A stretch of DNA of 64,000 bases from Pengzhenrongella frigida (lineage in GTDB: Bacteria; Actinomycetota; Actinomycetes; Actinomycetales; Cellulomonadaceae), in NCBI RefSeq assembly GCF_004168625.1, contig NZ_SDWW01000006.1, positions 1 through 64,000 of the forward strand, written 5' to 3'. Of the stretch, positions 7,816 to 16,521 are shown piece by piece. The position numbers were made by a program, and so were the translations under genes. A model generated the notes under the pieces. The model made no database searches. It had not been told where the DNA came from and saw only the letters and a list, made by a program, of their open reading frames with translations. Within the stretch, counting starts at the first letter, position 1. Each line of letters opens with the position of its first letter.

Positions 7816-8544
7816 ATGCGTCGGTGGATTCAGCTGACAGGGGTGGCCGTGGTCCTGGCGGGCACCCTCGTGGTCGTGACCCGGTCGAAGGGCACAGCGG
7901 GCAACGGTGCGCGCCGGGTCTTCTGGTCCGCGTTCGCCGGGGTCCCGAGCGGGCGGCTCGGCACTGTCGGCGCCCGGGTGTTGGCGAAGCGGTCGTCGTA
8001 CTTCGCTGCCATGGCCGAGGAGCTGGCCCTCCAGCCCGAGGATGACCTGCTCGACGTCGGCTGCGGAGCCGCGGGCCTGCTGGCGCAGCACGCCTCGCAG
8101 GTGCGCTTCGTCGCCGGCCTGGACCTCTCGGAGATCCAGCTGCGGATGGCTCGACAGAACCTCGCTGATCGGATCGCCGCCGGGACGGGCGAGATCGTCC
8201 AGGGCGATGCCACGGTGCTGCCGTGGGACGACGGGCGGTTCAGCGTCGTGGCCTCGCTGGACTGCGTGAAGTTCCTCCGGGATCCTGCGCAGGCGTTGCG
8301 GGAGATGTATCGGGTGCTTCGGCCCGGTGGGCGCGTCGTGCTCGGGTTGGGCAAGCGGGTCAAGAACGAGGCCGAGTCGAGCACGGTCGATGTGTGGGGC
8401 GAGTGGCAGTGGAGCGATGCCGACGCGCGGCGGTTGATGGACGAGGCCGGCTTCGTCGACGTCGTCGTCTCCTTCCTCCATGCGGGGCCGAAGGAACAGC
8501 TCGTGCGGGGGACCAGACCGGGCGCGGGTCAGGGCTTGGCGTAG
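7816..8544 (+). CDS. Membrane-anchored class I SAM methyltransferase
   Basis: A 242-residue protein. An N-terminal hydrophobic helix (about residues 6-23) is followed by a Methyltransf_11-type domain with motif I DLLDVGCGAAGLL and post-motif PWDDGRFSVVASLD. It should transfer methyl groups from S-adenosylmethionine; the substrate is unknown. The ATG at 7816 is preceded by GGGGG. The 3' end overlaps the convergent cupin gene by 16 bp, so the two mRNAs are antisense there. The single anchor is unusual for this family and suggests a membrane-associated substrate. Confidence 0.7.
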   Translation: MRRWIQLTGVAVVLAGTLVVVTRSKGTAGNGARRVFWSAFAGVPSGRLGTVGARVLAKRSSYFAAMAEELALQPEDDLLDVGCGAAGLLAQHASQVRFVAGLDLSEIQLRMARQNLADRIAAGTGEIVQGDATVLPWDDGRFSVVASLDCVKFLRDPAQALREMYRVLRPGGRVVLGLGKRVKNEAESSTVDVWGEWQWSDADARRLMDEAGFVDVVVSFLHAGPKEQLVRGTRPGAGQGLA

Positions 8545-8891
8545 TCGGCGTACCCCTGCCAGTCGACCAGCACGCACGGTTCGTCACCGAGCGTCCACGC
8601 GTCGTGCCCGGGCGCCATCTGGGCGAGGTCGCCGGGCCCGAACTCCATCTCCTCGCCGTCGTCCATCACGACCTTGATCCGCCCGGACACGACGTACGCC
8701 AGGTGCGCCGCCTGGCAGCTGTCCGTCTTGGCGATCGGCTTGACGTGCTCCGACCATCGCCAGCCGGGCTGGAACGTGGCCCGTCCGACCGGCGCCCCGT
8801 CGAGGTTGACCATCTGGAGCTGCCCCGTGCCGCCCACGAACGGTCGCGTCTCCTCCGGTGCGTCGAAGCTCTTGCGGATGAGTCCTGACAT
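8529..8891 (-). CDS. Cupin domain protein
   Basis: A 120-residue single-domain cupin. The two cupin motifs are visible: GWRWSEHVKP with the metal-binding His near residue 50, and YVVSGRIKV continuing into FGPGDLAQMAPGHDAW near residues 67-97. Such small cupins bind a metal and act as sensors, isomerases or dioxygenases; this one cannot be assigned. The ATG at 8891 is backed by AGGAGGACACC just upstream. It is convergent with and overlaps the methyltransferase gene. Confidence 0.7.
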   Translation of the reverse strand: MSGLIRKSFDAPEETRPFVGGTGQLQMVNLDGAPVGRATFQPGWRWSEHVKPIAKTDSCQAAHLAYVVSGRIKVVMDDGEEMEFGPGDLAQMAPGHDAWTLGDEPCVLVDWQGYADYAKP

Positions 8892-8986
8892 GGTGTCCTC
8901 CTGGTCGACGTGCTGGATCGCGGACCTCACCTCAACTCACCTCACCTTGCCGACATCGAGCTCGAGGCGCGAGTCGACGGCCGTGA

Positions 8987-11215
8987 TCAGCGCGCTACCG
9001 CGCAGGGAGTGGCGCCGAGGTACTCCGCGGCCGCATCGGGCGACAGGGGGCGGCTCAGGTAGTAGCCCTGCGCCTGGTCGCACCCGACCCGGGTGACGAC
9101 GTCCAGCTGTTCGCGCGTCTCGACCCCTTCCACCACCGTGGTCGCGCCGATCGCGCGGGCGAGCTGGACGATGAACGCGAGCATCTCCTGGTCGCCGGGC
9201 AGTCGGCGCGTGAACGACTGGTCGATCTTGAGGATGTCGACCGGCAGGTCGCGCAGGTACGCGAGCGAGCTGTAGCCGGTCCCGAAGTCGTCGACGGCGA
9301 CGCGCACCCCGCGCGCGCGCAGCGCACCGAGCTGGCGCAGGCTGTGCTCGAGGTCGACCATCAGCACGCTCTCGGTGATCTCCAGCTGCAGGGCGGTCGG
9401 CGGCAGCCCGACGTCGCTCAACACAGCCGCGACGTCGTCCACACAACCGGCCTCGGCCAGCTGGCGGGCCGAGAGGTTCACCGCCACGGTCAGGGGGCGG
9501 CCGGTCTCGTCCCGCCACCGCCGGACGGCGGTGCACGCTGCCCGCAGCACCTGCTCGCCGAGGGCGTGGATGAGGCCGAGGTCCTCCGCCATCGGGATGA
9601 ACACCGCGGGTGACACGTCACCGTGCCCCGGCCGGTGCCACCGGGCGAGGGCCTCCACCCCGACCACCTCGGGGCGAGACGGCTCTCCGTCGGGCCCGGG
9701 CTCGCCCAGTGCCAGCACGGGCTGGTAGGCAACGGTGATCTCGCCCTGGTCGACGGCCCGGCGCAGGGCGCCATGGAACTCGAACCGCTCGCTCACGCTG
9801 GTGCGGAGCCGAGCGTCGAAGACCGCGACCCGGTCGCGACCGGCGTCCTTCGCCTGGTACATCGCGACGTCGGCATCCCGCAGCACGTCCGCGGCATCCT
9901 GCTCGCCGGCGACGCAGATCGTGACCCCGACCGACATGGTCGAGGTGATGATCCGGTCCCCGACCTCGATCGGATCGCGCAGGACCCCGCAGAGACGCTC
10001 CCCGACCGCCTTCGCCTCCTCGAGGTCGGTGACCTCCTGGCACAGGACGGCGAACTCGTCGCCTCCGAGCCGGGCCACGGTGTCGCCCGCGCGGACCACG
10101 CCGGTGAGCCGCGCGGCCGCCGCGCGCAGCAGGTCGTCGCCGGCGGCATGGCCGAGGGAGTCGTTGATCACCTTGAACCGGTCGACGTCACAGAACAGGA
10201 CGGCCACCACACCCCCGCCCCGCGTGGCCTGCTGCAGGGCGACCTCGAGCCGGTCGCTGAAGAGCGCCCGGTTGGGCAGGCCCGTCAGGGCGTCATGGGT
10301 CGCCGAGTGGGCCAGGGCCCGTGCGGCCTGACGCTGGTCGGTGACGTCGATGACGACGGCCCCGACGCCGAGAACCGTGCCACCCAACCGCACCGGGAAG
10401 TAGCTCGAGGTCCACGCTCGCTCACCGTCGGTCAGCTCGACGTCCCCGACCGGCTGACCGGACATCAGCACGCGGTGGAGGTTGAGTGCCAGCGGCGGCG
10501 TCGAGGTGGCGATGTCGGTCACGGCCCGCCCGAGGTGCTGCTTGACCGGCAACCCGGCGAGCGCGGCCATGGCGTCGTTCAGGCGGCGGAACCTGAGGTC
10601 GAGGTCCCAGAACCCCAGCCCGACGGGTGTGGCATCGACGTAGGTGTCGAGCAGGGCCAGAGCCCGGTCTCGGTCCGCCACCGCCGCGCGATAGGCCGAG
10701 GCCGCGGTGTGCACGAAGGCCGCGACGAGCGCGAGAGAGAACGCGCGCACGAGGGCGACCGGGGCGGGCCCGTCGGCCGCCTCGAGCGGCAGCAGCGCGA
10801 GATAGGTGATCGGGACGACGACGGCGACCAGCCGGCCGATCTCGCGCGGCAGCACCAGCGGGTACACCGCAGCCAGCACGAAGTACCAGAGGAGAAAGTA
10901 GCCGCTGACGTGGTCGTTCAGGGCCATGAGCAGGTAGCCGAGCACGAGGATGGCCGCCGCCCGCACGGTCACGCTGGCCGGCCCCTGCCAGCCGACCAGG
11001 CCCACCACGCCGAGCACGACGAGGATCGCGACCGCACCGTTGATGGCTGACGCCCATCCCTCGTCGGCGACGACCTGGATCGCGAGCGCATGGACGGCCA
11101 GCGCGAGGCAGGTCAACGGTTCGAGGAAGCGGAGGCGCTGAGGAACGCTGGTGCGGCGCGGGTCGGGATCGTCCGCGGGCCGCCATGCGCCCTCCGTGAG
11201 GGACTCCGCTGACAT
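8987..11215 (-). CDS. PAS-GGDEF-EAL c-di-GMP signalling protein
   Basis: A 742-residue protein: membrane segments in about residues 30-185, a PAS domain at about 190-295, GGDEF at about 300-465 and EAL at about 475-730. The cyclase motif VARLGGDEF is intact, with an RxxD I-site in VRAGDTVARLG. The phosphodiesterase keeps GVEALARWHRP, DDFGTGYSSLAYL and VEGVET, so both activities may be present. It controls c-di-GMP in response to a membrane or PAS-sensed cue. The minus-strand TAGCCT lies 6 nt before the ATG, indicating a leaderless mRNA divergent from the oxidoreductase gene. Confidence 0.9.
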   Translation of the reverse strand: MSAESLTEGAWRPADDPDPRRTSVPQRLRFLEPLTCLALAVHALAIQVVADEGWASAINGAVAILVVLGVVGLVGWQGPASVTVRAAAILVLGYLLMALNDHVSGYFLLWYFVLAAVYPLVLPREIGRLVAVVVPITYLALLPLEAADGPAPVALVRAFSLALVAAFVHTAASAYRAAVADRDRALALLDTYVDATPVGLGFWDLDLRFRRLNDAMAALAGLPVKQHLGRAVTDIATSTPPLALNLHRVLMSGQPVGDVELTDGERAWTSSYFPVRLGGTVLGVGAVVIDVTDQRQAARALAHSATHDALTGLPNRALFSDRLEVALQQATRGGGVVAVLFCDVDRFKVINDSLGHAAGDDLLRAAAARLTGVVRAGDTVARLGGDEFAVLCQEVTDLEEAKAVGERLCGVLRDPIEVGDRIITSTMSVGVTICVAGEQDAADVLRDADVAMYQAKDAGRDRVAVFDARLRTSVSERFEFHGALRRAVDQGEITVAYQPVLALGEPGPDGEPSRPEVVGVEALARWHRPGHGDVSPAVFIPMAEDLGLIHALGEQVLRAACTAVRRWRDETGRPLTVAVNLSARQLAEAGCVDDVAAVLSDVGLPPTALQLEITESVLMVDLEHSLRQLGALRARGVRVAVDDFGTGYSSLAYLRDLPVDILKIDQSFTRRLPGDQEMLAFIVQLARAIGATTVVEGVETREQLDVVTRVGCDQAQGYYLSRPLSPDAAAEYLGATPCAVAR

Positions 11216-11221
11216 GTGCGA

Positions 11222-11227
11222 AGGCTA
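11222..11227 (-). promoter_or_regulatory. Leaderless -10 element of the GGDEF-EAL gene
   Basis: Minus-strand TAGCCT, then 6 nt, then ATG at 11215. It is back-to-back with the divergent promoter of the oxidoreductase gene. Confidence 0.45.
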
Positions 11228-11313
11228 CCGGGATCACGGCAATTCGGTCATACAGGCTTATCGAACAGCCCAACGCCGAGTAAGCAGCGTCGAGCACGTG
11301 GCGGGGCCCCGGC

Positions 11314-11319
11314 TAGGGT
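11314..11319 (+). promoter_or_regulatory. Leaderless -10 element of the Gfo/Idh/MocA gene
   Basis: TAGGGT ends 6 nt before the GTG start at 11326, leaving no room for a ribosome binding site. Confidence 0.5.
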
Positions 11320-11325
11320 CGTCGC

Positions 11326-12336
11326 GTGAACACGCAGCCGCTCGGGCCGCCGATCCGGTGGGGCATCATCGGCGTCGGCGACGTCACCGAGTCGAAGAGC
11401 GGTCCAGGCTTCCAGGAGGCGCGCGGCTCCGAGCTCGTCGCGGTGATGCGCCGCGACGGCGCCAAGGCCGCCGACTACGCGCGCCGGCACGGCGTGCCGC
11501 GGTGGTACGACGACGCGGACGCCCTGCTGGCCGATCCCGACGTCGACGCCGTCTACGTCGCCACCCCGCCGAGCTCGCACCACGACTACACGGTCCGGGC
11601 CGCGGCCGCCGGCAAGCCGGTCTACGTCGAGAAGCCGATGGCGCGCACGGCGGCCGAGTGCGAGTCGATGATCAGCGCGTGCGAGGCGGCGGCGGTCCCG
11701 CTCTTCGTGGCCTACTACCGGCGCGCGATGCCGAGGTTCGTCACCGTCAACGACCTGCTGCACGGCGGCGCGCTCGGCGACGTGCGCGCGGTGACTGTGC
11801 GCCTGCAGAGCCCGGCGCCCACCTGGGGACCGGGCCCGATGCCGTGGCGGCTGCAGCCCGAGATCTCCGGCGGGGGCCTGTTCGTCGACCTGGGGTCGCA
11901 CACGCTGGACCTGCTGGACCTGCTCCTCGGGCCGATCAGCCACGCGAGCGGCGTCGCGACCAGCCGGGACGGGCGCTACCCGGCGGAGGACACGGTGGCC
12001 GCCACGTTCACCTTCGGCTCGGACGTCGTGGGCGCCGGCCTGTGGGACTTCAACGCCCAGGATCGCCTGGACGAGATCGAGATCATCGGCTCGGCCGGCA
12101 CCCTGCACTTCTCCTCGTTCGGGCAGGAACCGCTGCGGCTGACGACGTCGACCGGGCTGCGCGAGATCGCCGCGCCCTACCCGCAGACGGTCCAGCTGCC
12201 CCTGATCCAGACCGTCGTCGACGCCCTCACCGGGCGGGGCGAGTGCCCGAGCACGGGAGCCAGCGCGCTGCGCACCGCACACGCCGTCGACTCGATCCTC
12301 GCCGCCTACCGGGACGCGAGCGCCCCCAGGGCCTGA
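11326..12336 (+). CDS. Gfo/Idh/MocA family oxidoreductase
   Basis: A 336-residue NAD(P)-dependent dehydrogenase. The N-terminal Rossmann domain carries WGIIGVGDVTESK at about residues 8-20, and the family signature YVEKPMARTAAE, with the catalytic-site Lys, lies near residues 103-114. The C-terminal alpha/beta domain includes GGGLFVDLGSHTLDLLD, with the conserved His. Such enzymes oxidise or reduce sugars, inositols or cyclic polyols. The substrate cannot be inferred, because no transporter or sugar-pathway gene adjoins it. Transcription appears leaderless from TAGGGT. Confidence 0.85.
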   Translation: MNTQPLGPPIRWGIIGVGDVTESKSGPGFQEARGSELVAVMRRDGAKAADYARRHGVPRWYDDADALLADPDVDAVYVATPPSSHHDYTVRAAAAGKPVYVEKPMARTAAECESMISACEAAAVPLFVAYYRRAMPRFVTVNDLLHGGALGDVRAVTVRLQSPAPTWGPGPMPWRLQPEISGGGLFVDLGSHTLDLLDLLLGPISHASGVATSRDGRYPAEDTVAATFTFGSDVVGAGLWDFNAQDRLDEIEIIGSAGTLHFSSFGQEPLRLTTSTGLREIAAPYPQTVQLPLIQTVVDALTGRGECPSTGASALRTAHAVDSILAAYRDASAPRA

Positions 12337-12348
12337 CTACTACGGGGG

Positions 12349-12801
12349 TCAGCGGGGTCGGCAGGGCACGTAGACGAGGGTTCGGGGCTCGGCCACCTCG
12401 GGGCCGTCGAGGTAGGTCTCCCACGGCGGAGCCGTGGCCTCCCCGTCGTGGTCGACCAGCCACGCTTGCGCTGCCTCGTACGCCGCGGCGACCGCGCTGT
12501 ACGGGCCCGTGTGCAGCACCACGATGGCAGGACCGGCGGGGAGCGTGGCGGGCAGGACGCGGCCGCTCGGTTCCACCGGCCCGGTGGCCGGGAAGCCGGG
12601 CTCGACCTGGAAGCCGTCGGGGGTCGGCACGTAGCACCCGAACGGCGGGCCGGCCGGGTGCAGACCCTGGGCGCCGATGACCTCGATCACCTCCCCGAAC
12701 ACCCCGCCGAGGAACTCGGCGATCCCCGCCTCCGGCACGACGGCGCGCACGACTGCCGTCGGCTGCTCTTCCAACGCGACCCGTTCGACCCGGTAGTCCA
12801 T
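12349..12801 (-). CDS. GyrI-like small-molecule-binding protein
   Basis: A 150-residue stand-alone GyrI-like/AraC effector-binding domain (SRPBCC-type duplicated fold). Characteristic stretches are QPTAVVRAVVP near the start, GPPFGCYVP in the middle, and the closing PWETYLDGP followed by TLVYVPC. Such domains bind drugs or inhibit gyrase, or sense hydrophobic compounds. No DNA-binding part is fused here. ATG start at 12801, with only a weak upstream GGGTGGG. It is convergent with the oxidoreductase gene (12 bp gap) and divergent from the VOC gene. Confidence 0.7.
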   Translation of the reverse strand: MDYRVERVALEEQPTAVVRAVVPEAGIAEFLGGVFGEVIEVIGAQGLHPAGPPFGCYVPTPDGFQVEPGFPATGPVEPSGRVLPATLPAGPAIVVLHTGPYSAVAAAYEAAQAWLVDHDGEATAPPWETYLDGPEVAEPRTLVYVPCRPR

Positions 12802-12878
12802 GGATCCCACCCTGCCAACCGCACGCCTCGGCGGCGAGTCGAGGGCGAGCTCGTCGGGCGGCGCCGAGTCGACCGTTG

Positions 12879-12884
12879 TAGCGT
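12879..12884 (+). promoter_or_regulatory. Leaderless -10 element of the VOC gene
   Basis: TAGCGT lies 7 nt before the ATG at 12892. Confidence 0.35.
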
Positions 12885-12891
12885 CGATCTC

Positions 12892-13302
12892 ATGCCCAGA
12901 CCTGTGCATTTTGAGATCCACGCCACGGACCCTGACGCCGTGCGAACCTTCTACGAGTCGGTCTTCGGCTGGCGTTTCGAGCAGTGGGGCGACATCCCCT
13001 ACTGGCTGGTGAGCACCGGCGACGGCGACCCCATGTCTGGTGTGCCGTCCTCCGAGCCGGGGATCGACGGGGGGCTGGTGCAGCGCGCCGCCGACCGCCC
13101 GGCCGAGGGGCAGCCGGTCAACGCCTTCGTCATCACCGTCGACGTGCCCGACTGCGCCGCCTACGTCGACAAGGCGGTGGCTGCCGGGGCCACGGTCGCG
13201 CTCCCGCTCGCGGCGACGCCGGGGGTGGGCTGGCTCGCCTACGTCAAGGACCCGGACGGCAACCTCCTCGGGCTGATGCAGGCGGACCCGACCGCGGCCT
13301 GA
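12892..13302 (+). CDS. VOC family (glyoxalase/bleomycin resistance-like) protein
   Basis: A 136-residue protein with the paired beta-alpha-beta-beta-beta arrangement of the vicinal oxygen chelate fold. HFEIHATDPDAVRTFYESVFGW opens the first half, with a metal-type His near residue 10, and VGWLAYVKDPDGNLLGLMQ closes the second. The group includes dioxygenases, glyoxalases and antibiotic-binding proteins; this one resembles the short uncharacterised actinobacterial type. ATG at 12892, probably leaderless. It is followed by the BBE-type oxidoreductase after about 97 bp; co-expression is possible but not demonstrated. Confidence 0.75.
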   Translation: MPRPVHFEIHATDPDAVRTFYESVFGWRFEQWGDIPYWLVSTGDGDPMSGVPSSEPGIDGGLVQRAADRPAEGQPVNAFVITVDVPDCAAYVDKAVAAGATVALPLAATPGVGWLAYVKDPDGNLLGLMQADPTAA

Positions 13303-13399
13303 CCCCGCGATCGCCGCTCCCGTTGTGCGCGGTCGGCCGCTGTGCCAACGTGGTCGTTTCGCCGTTCGACGCCAGCCGAGACCGCATCGGGAGCAACGC

Positions 13400-14761
13400 A
13401 TGTCGACCGAACAGAGCACCAGACAGTTCCGTGGGCCCGCGCTCGGGCCCCACGACCCGGGGTACGACGAGGCGCGCACCGTCGTGATGGGTGGGATCGA
13501 TCCTCGGCCCGACCTCATCGTCCGGGTGGCCGACGCCGACGACGTCGCCGGAGTGATCGAGCTCGCCCGCCAGGCCGGGAGCGAGCTCGCCGTCCGCTCG
13601 GGCGGGCACAGCGGCGCGGGCCACAGCACCACCGACGGCGGGATCGTGCTGGACGTGCGCGATCTGGACTCGTTCGAGATCGATGTGCCGAGCCGGACGG
13701 CGTGGGCGGGGGCGGGCCTCACCGCGGGCCGGTACACGACGGCGGCCGCCGAGCACGGGCTCGCCACCGGATTCGGCGACACGGGGTCGGTCGGGCTCGG
13801 CGGTCTGACGCTCGGAGGAGGGGTGGGGCTGCTGTCCCGCAAGTACGGGCTGACCATCGACAGCCTGCTCGCCGCCGAGGTGGTGACCGCCGACGGCGAG
13901 CTGCTGCGGGTCGACGACCGTTCCCACCCTGATCTGTTCTGGGCGATCCGGGGCGGCGGGGGGAGCTTCGGCGTCGCCACGCGGTTCCAGTTCCGGCTGC
14001 ACCCGGTCGACGACGTCGTCGGCGGAATCCTGGTGCTGCCGGCCACCGCGGAGGTCGTCGCCGGCTTCGTCGCCGCGGCCGAGGCGGCACCGGACGAGCT
14101 CACGACGATCGCCAACGTGATGACCCTCCCGCCGGTGCCGTTCGTGCCGGCAGAGCACCATGGCAGCCTCGTCGTGATGGCGCTGATCTGCTTCGCGGGC
14201 GACCCGGGTGCGGCGGACCGGGCACTGGCACCGTTCGTCGACCTGGCGCCGCCGCTGGCCAACCTGGTCGCGCCGATGAAGTACGCGAACATCTTCCTGC
14301 CGGAGGATCCCGACTACCACCCCACCGCCGTCTCGCAGACGATGTTCATGAAGTCCGTCGACCTCGACACCGCGACCACGATCCTCGATCGCCTCGCCGC
14401 CTCCGACGCGACGATGCGGGTGACCCAGCTGCGGGTGCTGGGGGGAGCCATCGCCCGGGTGGCGCCCGCAGCCACCGCGTACGCCCACCGGACCAGTCGC
14501 ATCATGGTCAACGTGGCCGCGTTCTACGACGGTCAGGACGACCGGCCCGCGAAGGCCGACTGGGTGGCGGACCTGGCCCGGGCGATTTACCAGGGCGACG
14601 ACGGCGCGTACGTCAACTTCCTCGCCCAAGACGGTCAGGCCGGCGTCCGCGCCGCGTACCCCGGCCAGACCGGGGACCGGCTCGAACGGATCAAGGCCAC
14701 CTACGACCCGGGCAACGTGTTCCGCCGGAACCAGAACATCAGGCCGGCCACCGGCCCCTGA
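13400..14761 (+). CDS. BBE-type FAD-linked oxidoreductase
   Basis: A 453-residue flavoprotein. The N-terminal FAD_binding_4 domain carries RSGGHSGAGHST, in which His70 is the expected covalent FAD attachment residue. A glycine-rich GLGGLTLGGGVGLLSRKYGL follows. The C-terminal berberine-bridge segment YDPGNVFRRNQNI is intact. Members oxidise sugars, alkaloids or polyketide intermediates with O2 as acceptor. No cysteine is evident at the second covalent attachment point, so single-linked FAD is likely. GGGAG lies 6 nt upstream of the ATG. No signal peptide is seen. Confidence 0.85.
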   Translation: MSTEQSTRQFRGPALGPHDPGYDEARTVVMGGIDPRPDLIVRVADADDVAGVIELARQAGSELAVRSGGHSGAGHSTTDGGIVLDVRDLDSFEIDVPSRTAWAGAGLTAGRYTTAAAEHGLATGFGDTGSVGLGGLTLGGGVGLLSRKYGLTIDSLLAAEVVTADGELLRVDDRSHPDLFWAIRGGGGSFGVATRFQFRLHPVDDVVGGILVLPATAEVVAGFVAAAEAAPDELTTIANVMTLPPVPFVPAEHHGSLVVMALICFAGDPGAADRALAPFVDLAPPLANLVAPMKYANIFLPEDPDYHPTAVSQTMFMKSVDLDTATTILDRLAASDATMRVTQLRVLGGAIARVAPAATAYAHRTSRIMVNVAAFYDGQDDRPAKADWVADLARAIYQGDDGAYVNFLAQDGQAGVRAAYPGQTGDRLERIKATYDPGNVFRRNQNIRPATGP

Positions 14762-14800
14762 CTGACGTGATTCTGCCGCCGGAACTGCGGCCCGACTCGC

Positions 14801-16228
14801 TCACAGACTGAGCACGTTGCCGTGGCGGTCGGTGAACTCCCAGCCTCCGCCGGGCTTCCAGGTGATCTCGATGCCGTCGTCGTGCACGGTTTCGTGGTGG
14901 TGCCAGCACAGCAGGACGCCGGTGGTCGCGTCGGTATCCCCGTGATCACGTGCCCAATGAATGCGGTGATGCCCCTCGCACAGGCGCGGCGGAGCCTGAC
15001 AGCTCGGGTACTGGCAATGCTTGTCTCGTGCCACGATCGCTCGCCGGAGCTGCCCGGCGAATGTTCTTCTCGACCGTCCGACATTCAGTAGCTGTGAATC
15101 CGGTCCGAACACGACTCGGCTGACCTCGCCGTCACACATCAGCCGGTCCAGCACCGCGCGCGGCACCGCCTCGCCGTCCTCGAACACCGCCGGACTGACC
15201 AGCGCCGGATCCACCAACCCCTGATCCGTCACCCCTGGGCCTATCAGTGCCGGATCCACCAACCCCGGCGTCGGCAGCCCGTGGCAGGAGGGGTCGCTCA
15301 CACCAGCCGCGGATGCCAGTGCCATCAAGGTCGGGTACTCGACCAGCACGCTCAGGTGCGGGCGCACCGTGGCGCTGGACCCCGCCAGGCCGTGGTCCAG
15401 GCTCAGCCGTGCCAGGTCCGACAGGGCCCCGGCCCGGCGCTGGGAGGAGGTCCGTTCGTCGTCGGCCGCGGGCACCCCGGCGACCGCCTGCAGCGCCACC
15501 AGCAGCGCCTGACCGTGCTCGGTGGTGAGGAAGCCCGACAGGTGGGTGCCACCGGTGGTGGGTGACACGTCGAAGAACTCGCGCTCGGTCGCGTCCTTGT
15601 ATCCGCGCTCGTCGGCCTCGGGGTCCGCGGCCGCTGCCCACCGCCGTGCCACCAGCCGCAACGTGTCCGCGCTCATCATCGAGGCCTGGTCCAGCAGGAA
15701 TCTCTCCCCGACGGGCTGGTCCGGATCTGCGAGCACCTCGCGGCGCCGCGCGCTGGTTGCGGCGGCCGACACGAGGATCTCCGCCTGCTCCGTGCTCACC
15801 CGGTCAGGTCCGCCCGAGGCGACCGCCACCGCGGTCAGCCGCAGCTCGTCGCGCAGCGCCTGACCCAGCCGCACCAGCCGCTTGGAGCGGGCGCTGGTCA
15901 GGTGTGCGCGCCGCGCGAGCCAGGACGGGAACGTCCGCGCCCCGCCCGTGGCCCACCACCCTTGCGCCTCCACGACCGGCAGCGCCTTGACCGCCACGGC
16001 CTGCAACCGGTCCGCGAGCTCGTGGGCGGCGTCGAACAGTGCCAGGGCCTGCGATCCGGCCAGGCTGTCTGATCCGGGCAGGTCTGCGGCGGCTATCTGC
16101 GCCAACGAGTCGACCTGTTCCCGGATCAGCGCCAACCGCTGCGCGACCGACACGTCGTCAGCCGGGCGTGGCCGCTCGCGGTCGGGCGGTGGCGTCGACG
16201 GGGTGGCAGCGCCCTCCTGAGCGGCCAT
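14801..16228 (-). CDS. DUF222/HNH endonuclease family protein
   Basis: A 475-residue protein with an N-terminal helical DUF222 region (about residues 30-330) and a C-terminal HNH nuclease. The HNH core keeps the zinc knuckle DKHCQYPSCQAPPRLCEGHH and the metal-binding LCWHHHETVH. These multicopy actinobacterial proteins are often linked to mobile elements, but no flanking repeats or integrase are seen here. ATG at 16228 with GGAGGTGGTGAC upstream; a TTG at 16276 is less likely. The hinge contains a 15-codon tandem duplication repeating GLVDPAL. Confidence 0.8.
   Translation of the reverse strand: MAAQEGAATPSTPPPDRERPRPADDVSVAQRLALIREQVDSLAQIAAADLPGSDSLAGSQALALFDAAHELADRLQAVAVKALPVVEAQGWWATGGARTFPSWLARRAHLTSARSKRLVRLGQALRDELRLTAVAVASGGPDRVSTEQAEILVSAAATSARRREVLADPDQPVGERFLLDQASMMSADTLRLVARRWAAAADPEADERGYKDATEREFFDVSPTTGGTHLSGFLTTEHGQALLVALQAVAGVPAADDERTSSQRRAGALSDLARLSLDHGLAGSSATVRPHLSVLVEYPTLMALASAAGVSDPSCHGLPTPGLVDPALIGPGVTDQGLVDPALVSPAVFEDGEAVPRAVLDRLMCDGEVSRVVFGPDSQLLNVGRSRRTFAGQLRRAIVARDKHCQYPSCQAPPRLCEGHHRIHWARDHGDTDATTGVLLCWHHHETVHDDGIEITWKPGGGWEFTDRHGNVLSL
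15200..15266. repeat. 45-bp tandem duplication inside the HNH gene
   Basis: A 22-nt segment at 15200-15221 recurs at 15245-15266 with one mismatch, a 45-bp period. The repeat keeps the frame and duplicates 15 codons in the linker between DUF222 and HNH. Confidence 0.6.
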
Positions 16229-16521
16229 GTCACCACCTCCGTCGTCGGCCCGAAGAATCGATTTCCCGTGGCTCAAACTGTAGGGGCAGCCACTGACATT
16301 CCCGGCCCGTCGTCGGGCATTCGTTGTGAATCCCGAGAAATGCGTCCAAATCTGTGGACGGGGGCCATTGTTTAATGACCTGTGGTCGGCCCGATTTACC
16401 GGCCGACCGGCAATTCTCGGTGCCCCGGCCCGCGGTCAGGGCCCGGCCCGCGCGCCCTGGCGCAGCCGCGCCCCGCTAGGGTCCCTCCCGAGCGTGGTGA
16501 CCGTCGTGCGAGGGAGCGTCA
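16229..16521. other. Intergenic region with hairpin, repeat copy and promoter
   Basis: This 293-bp gap separates the divergent HNH and PLP-enzyme genes and is less GC-rich than its surroundings. It holds an 8-bp-stem inverted repeat (GGTCGGCC at 16384-16391, GGCCGACC at 16401-16408, 9-nt loop), one copy of a 24-nt repeat (16310-16333) and a TAGGGT hexamer at 16477-16482 that could promote the PLP-enzyme gene. No ORF with coding character is seen. Confidence 0.4.
16310..16333 (+). repeat. Intergenic 24-nt dispersed repeat, copy 1
   Basis: This stretch matches 40763-40786 at 21 of 24 positions, in the same orientation. Both copies are intergenic, about 150-190 bp upstream of a plus-strand gene. 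Confidence 0.4.

Noticed and set aside
14775-14791. Terminator between the BBE oxidoreductase and HNH genes
   Set aside because: The GCCGC/GCGGC stem is only 5 bp with a 7-nt loop and no T tract, too weak to call.
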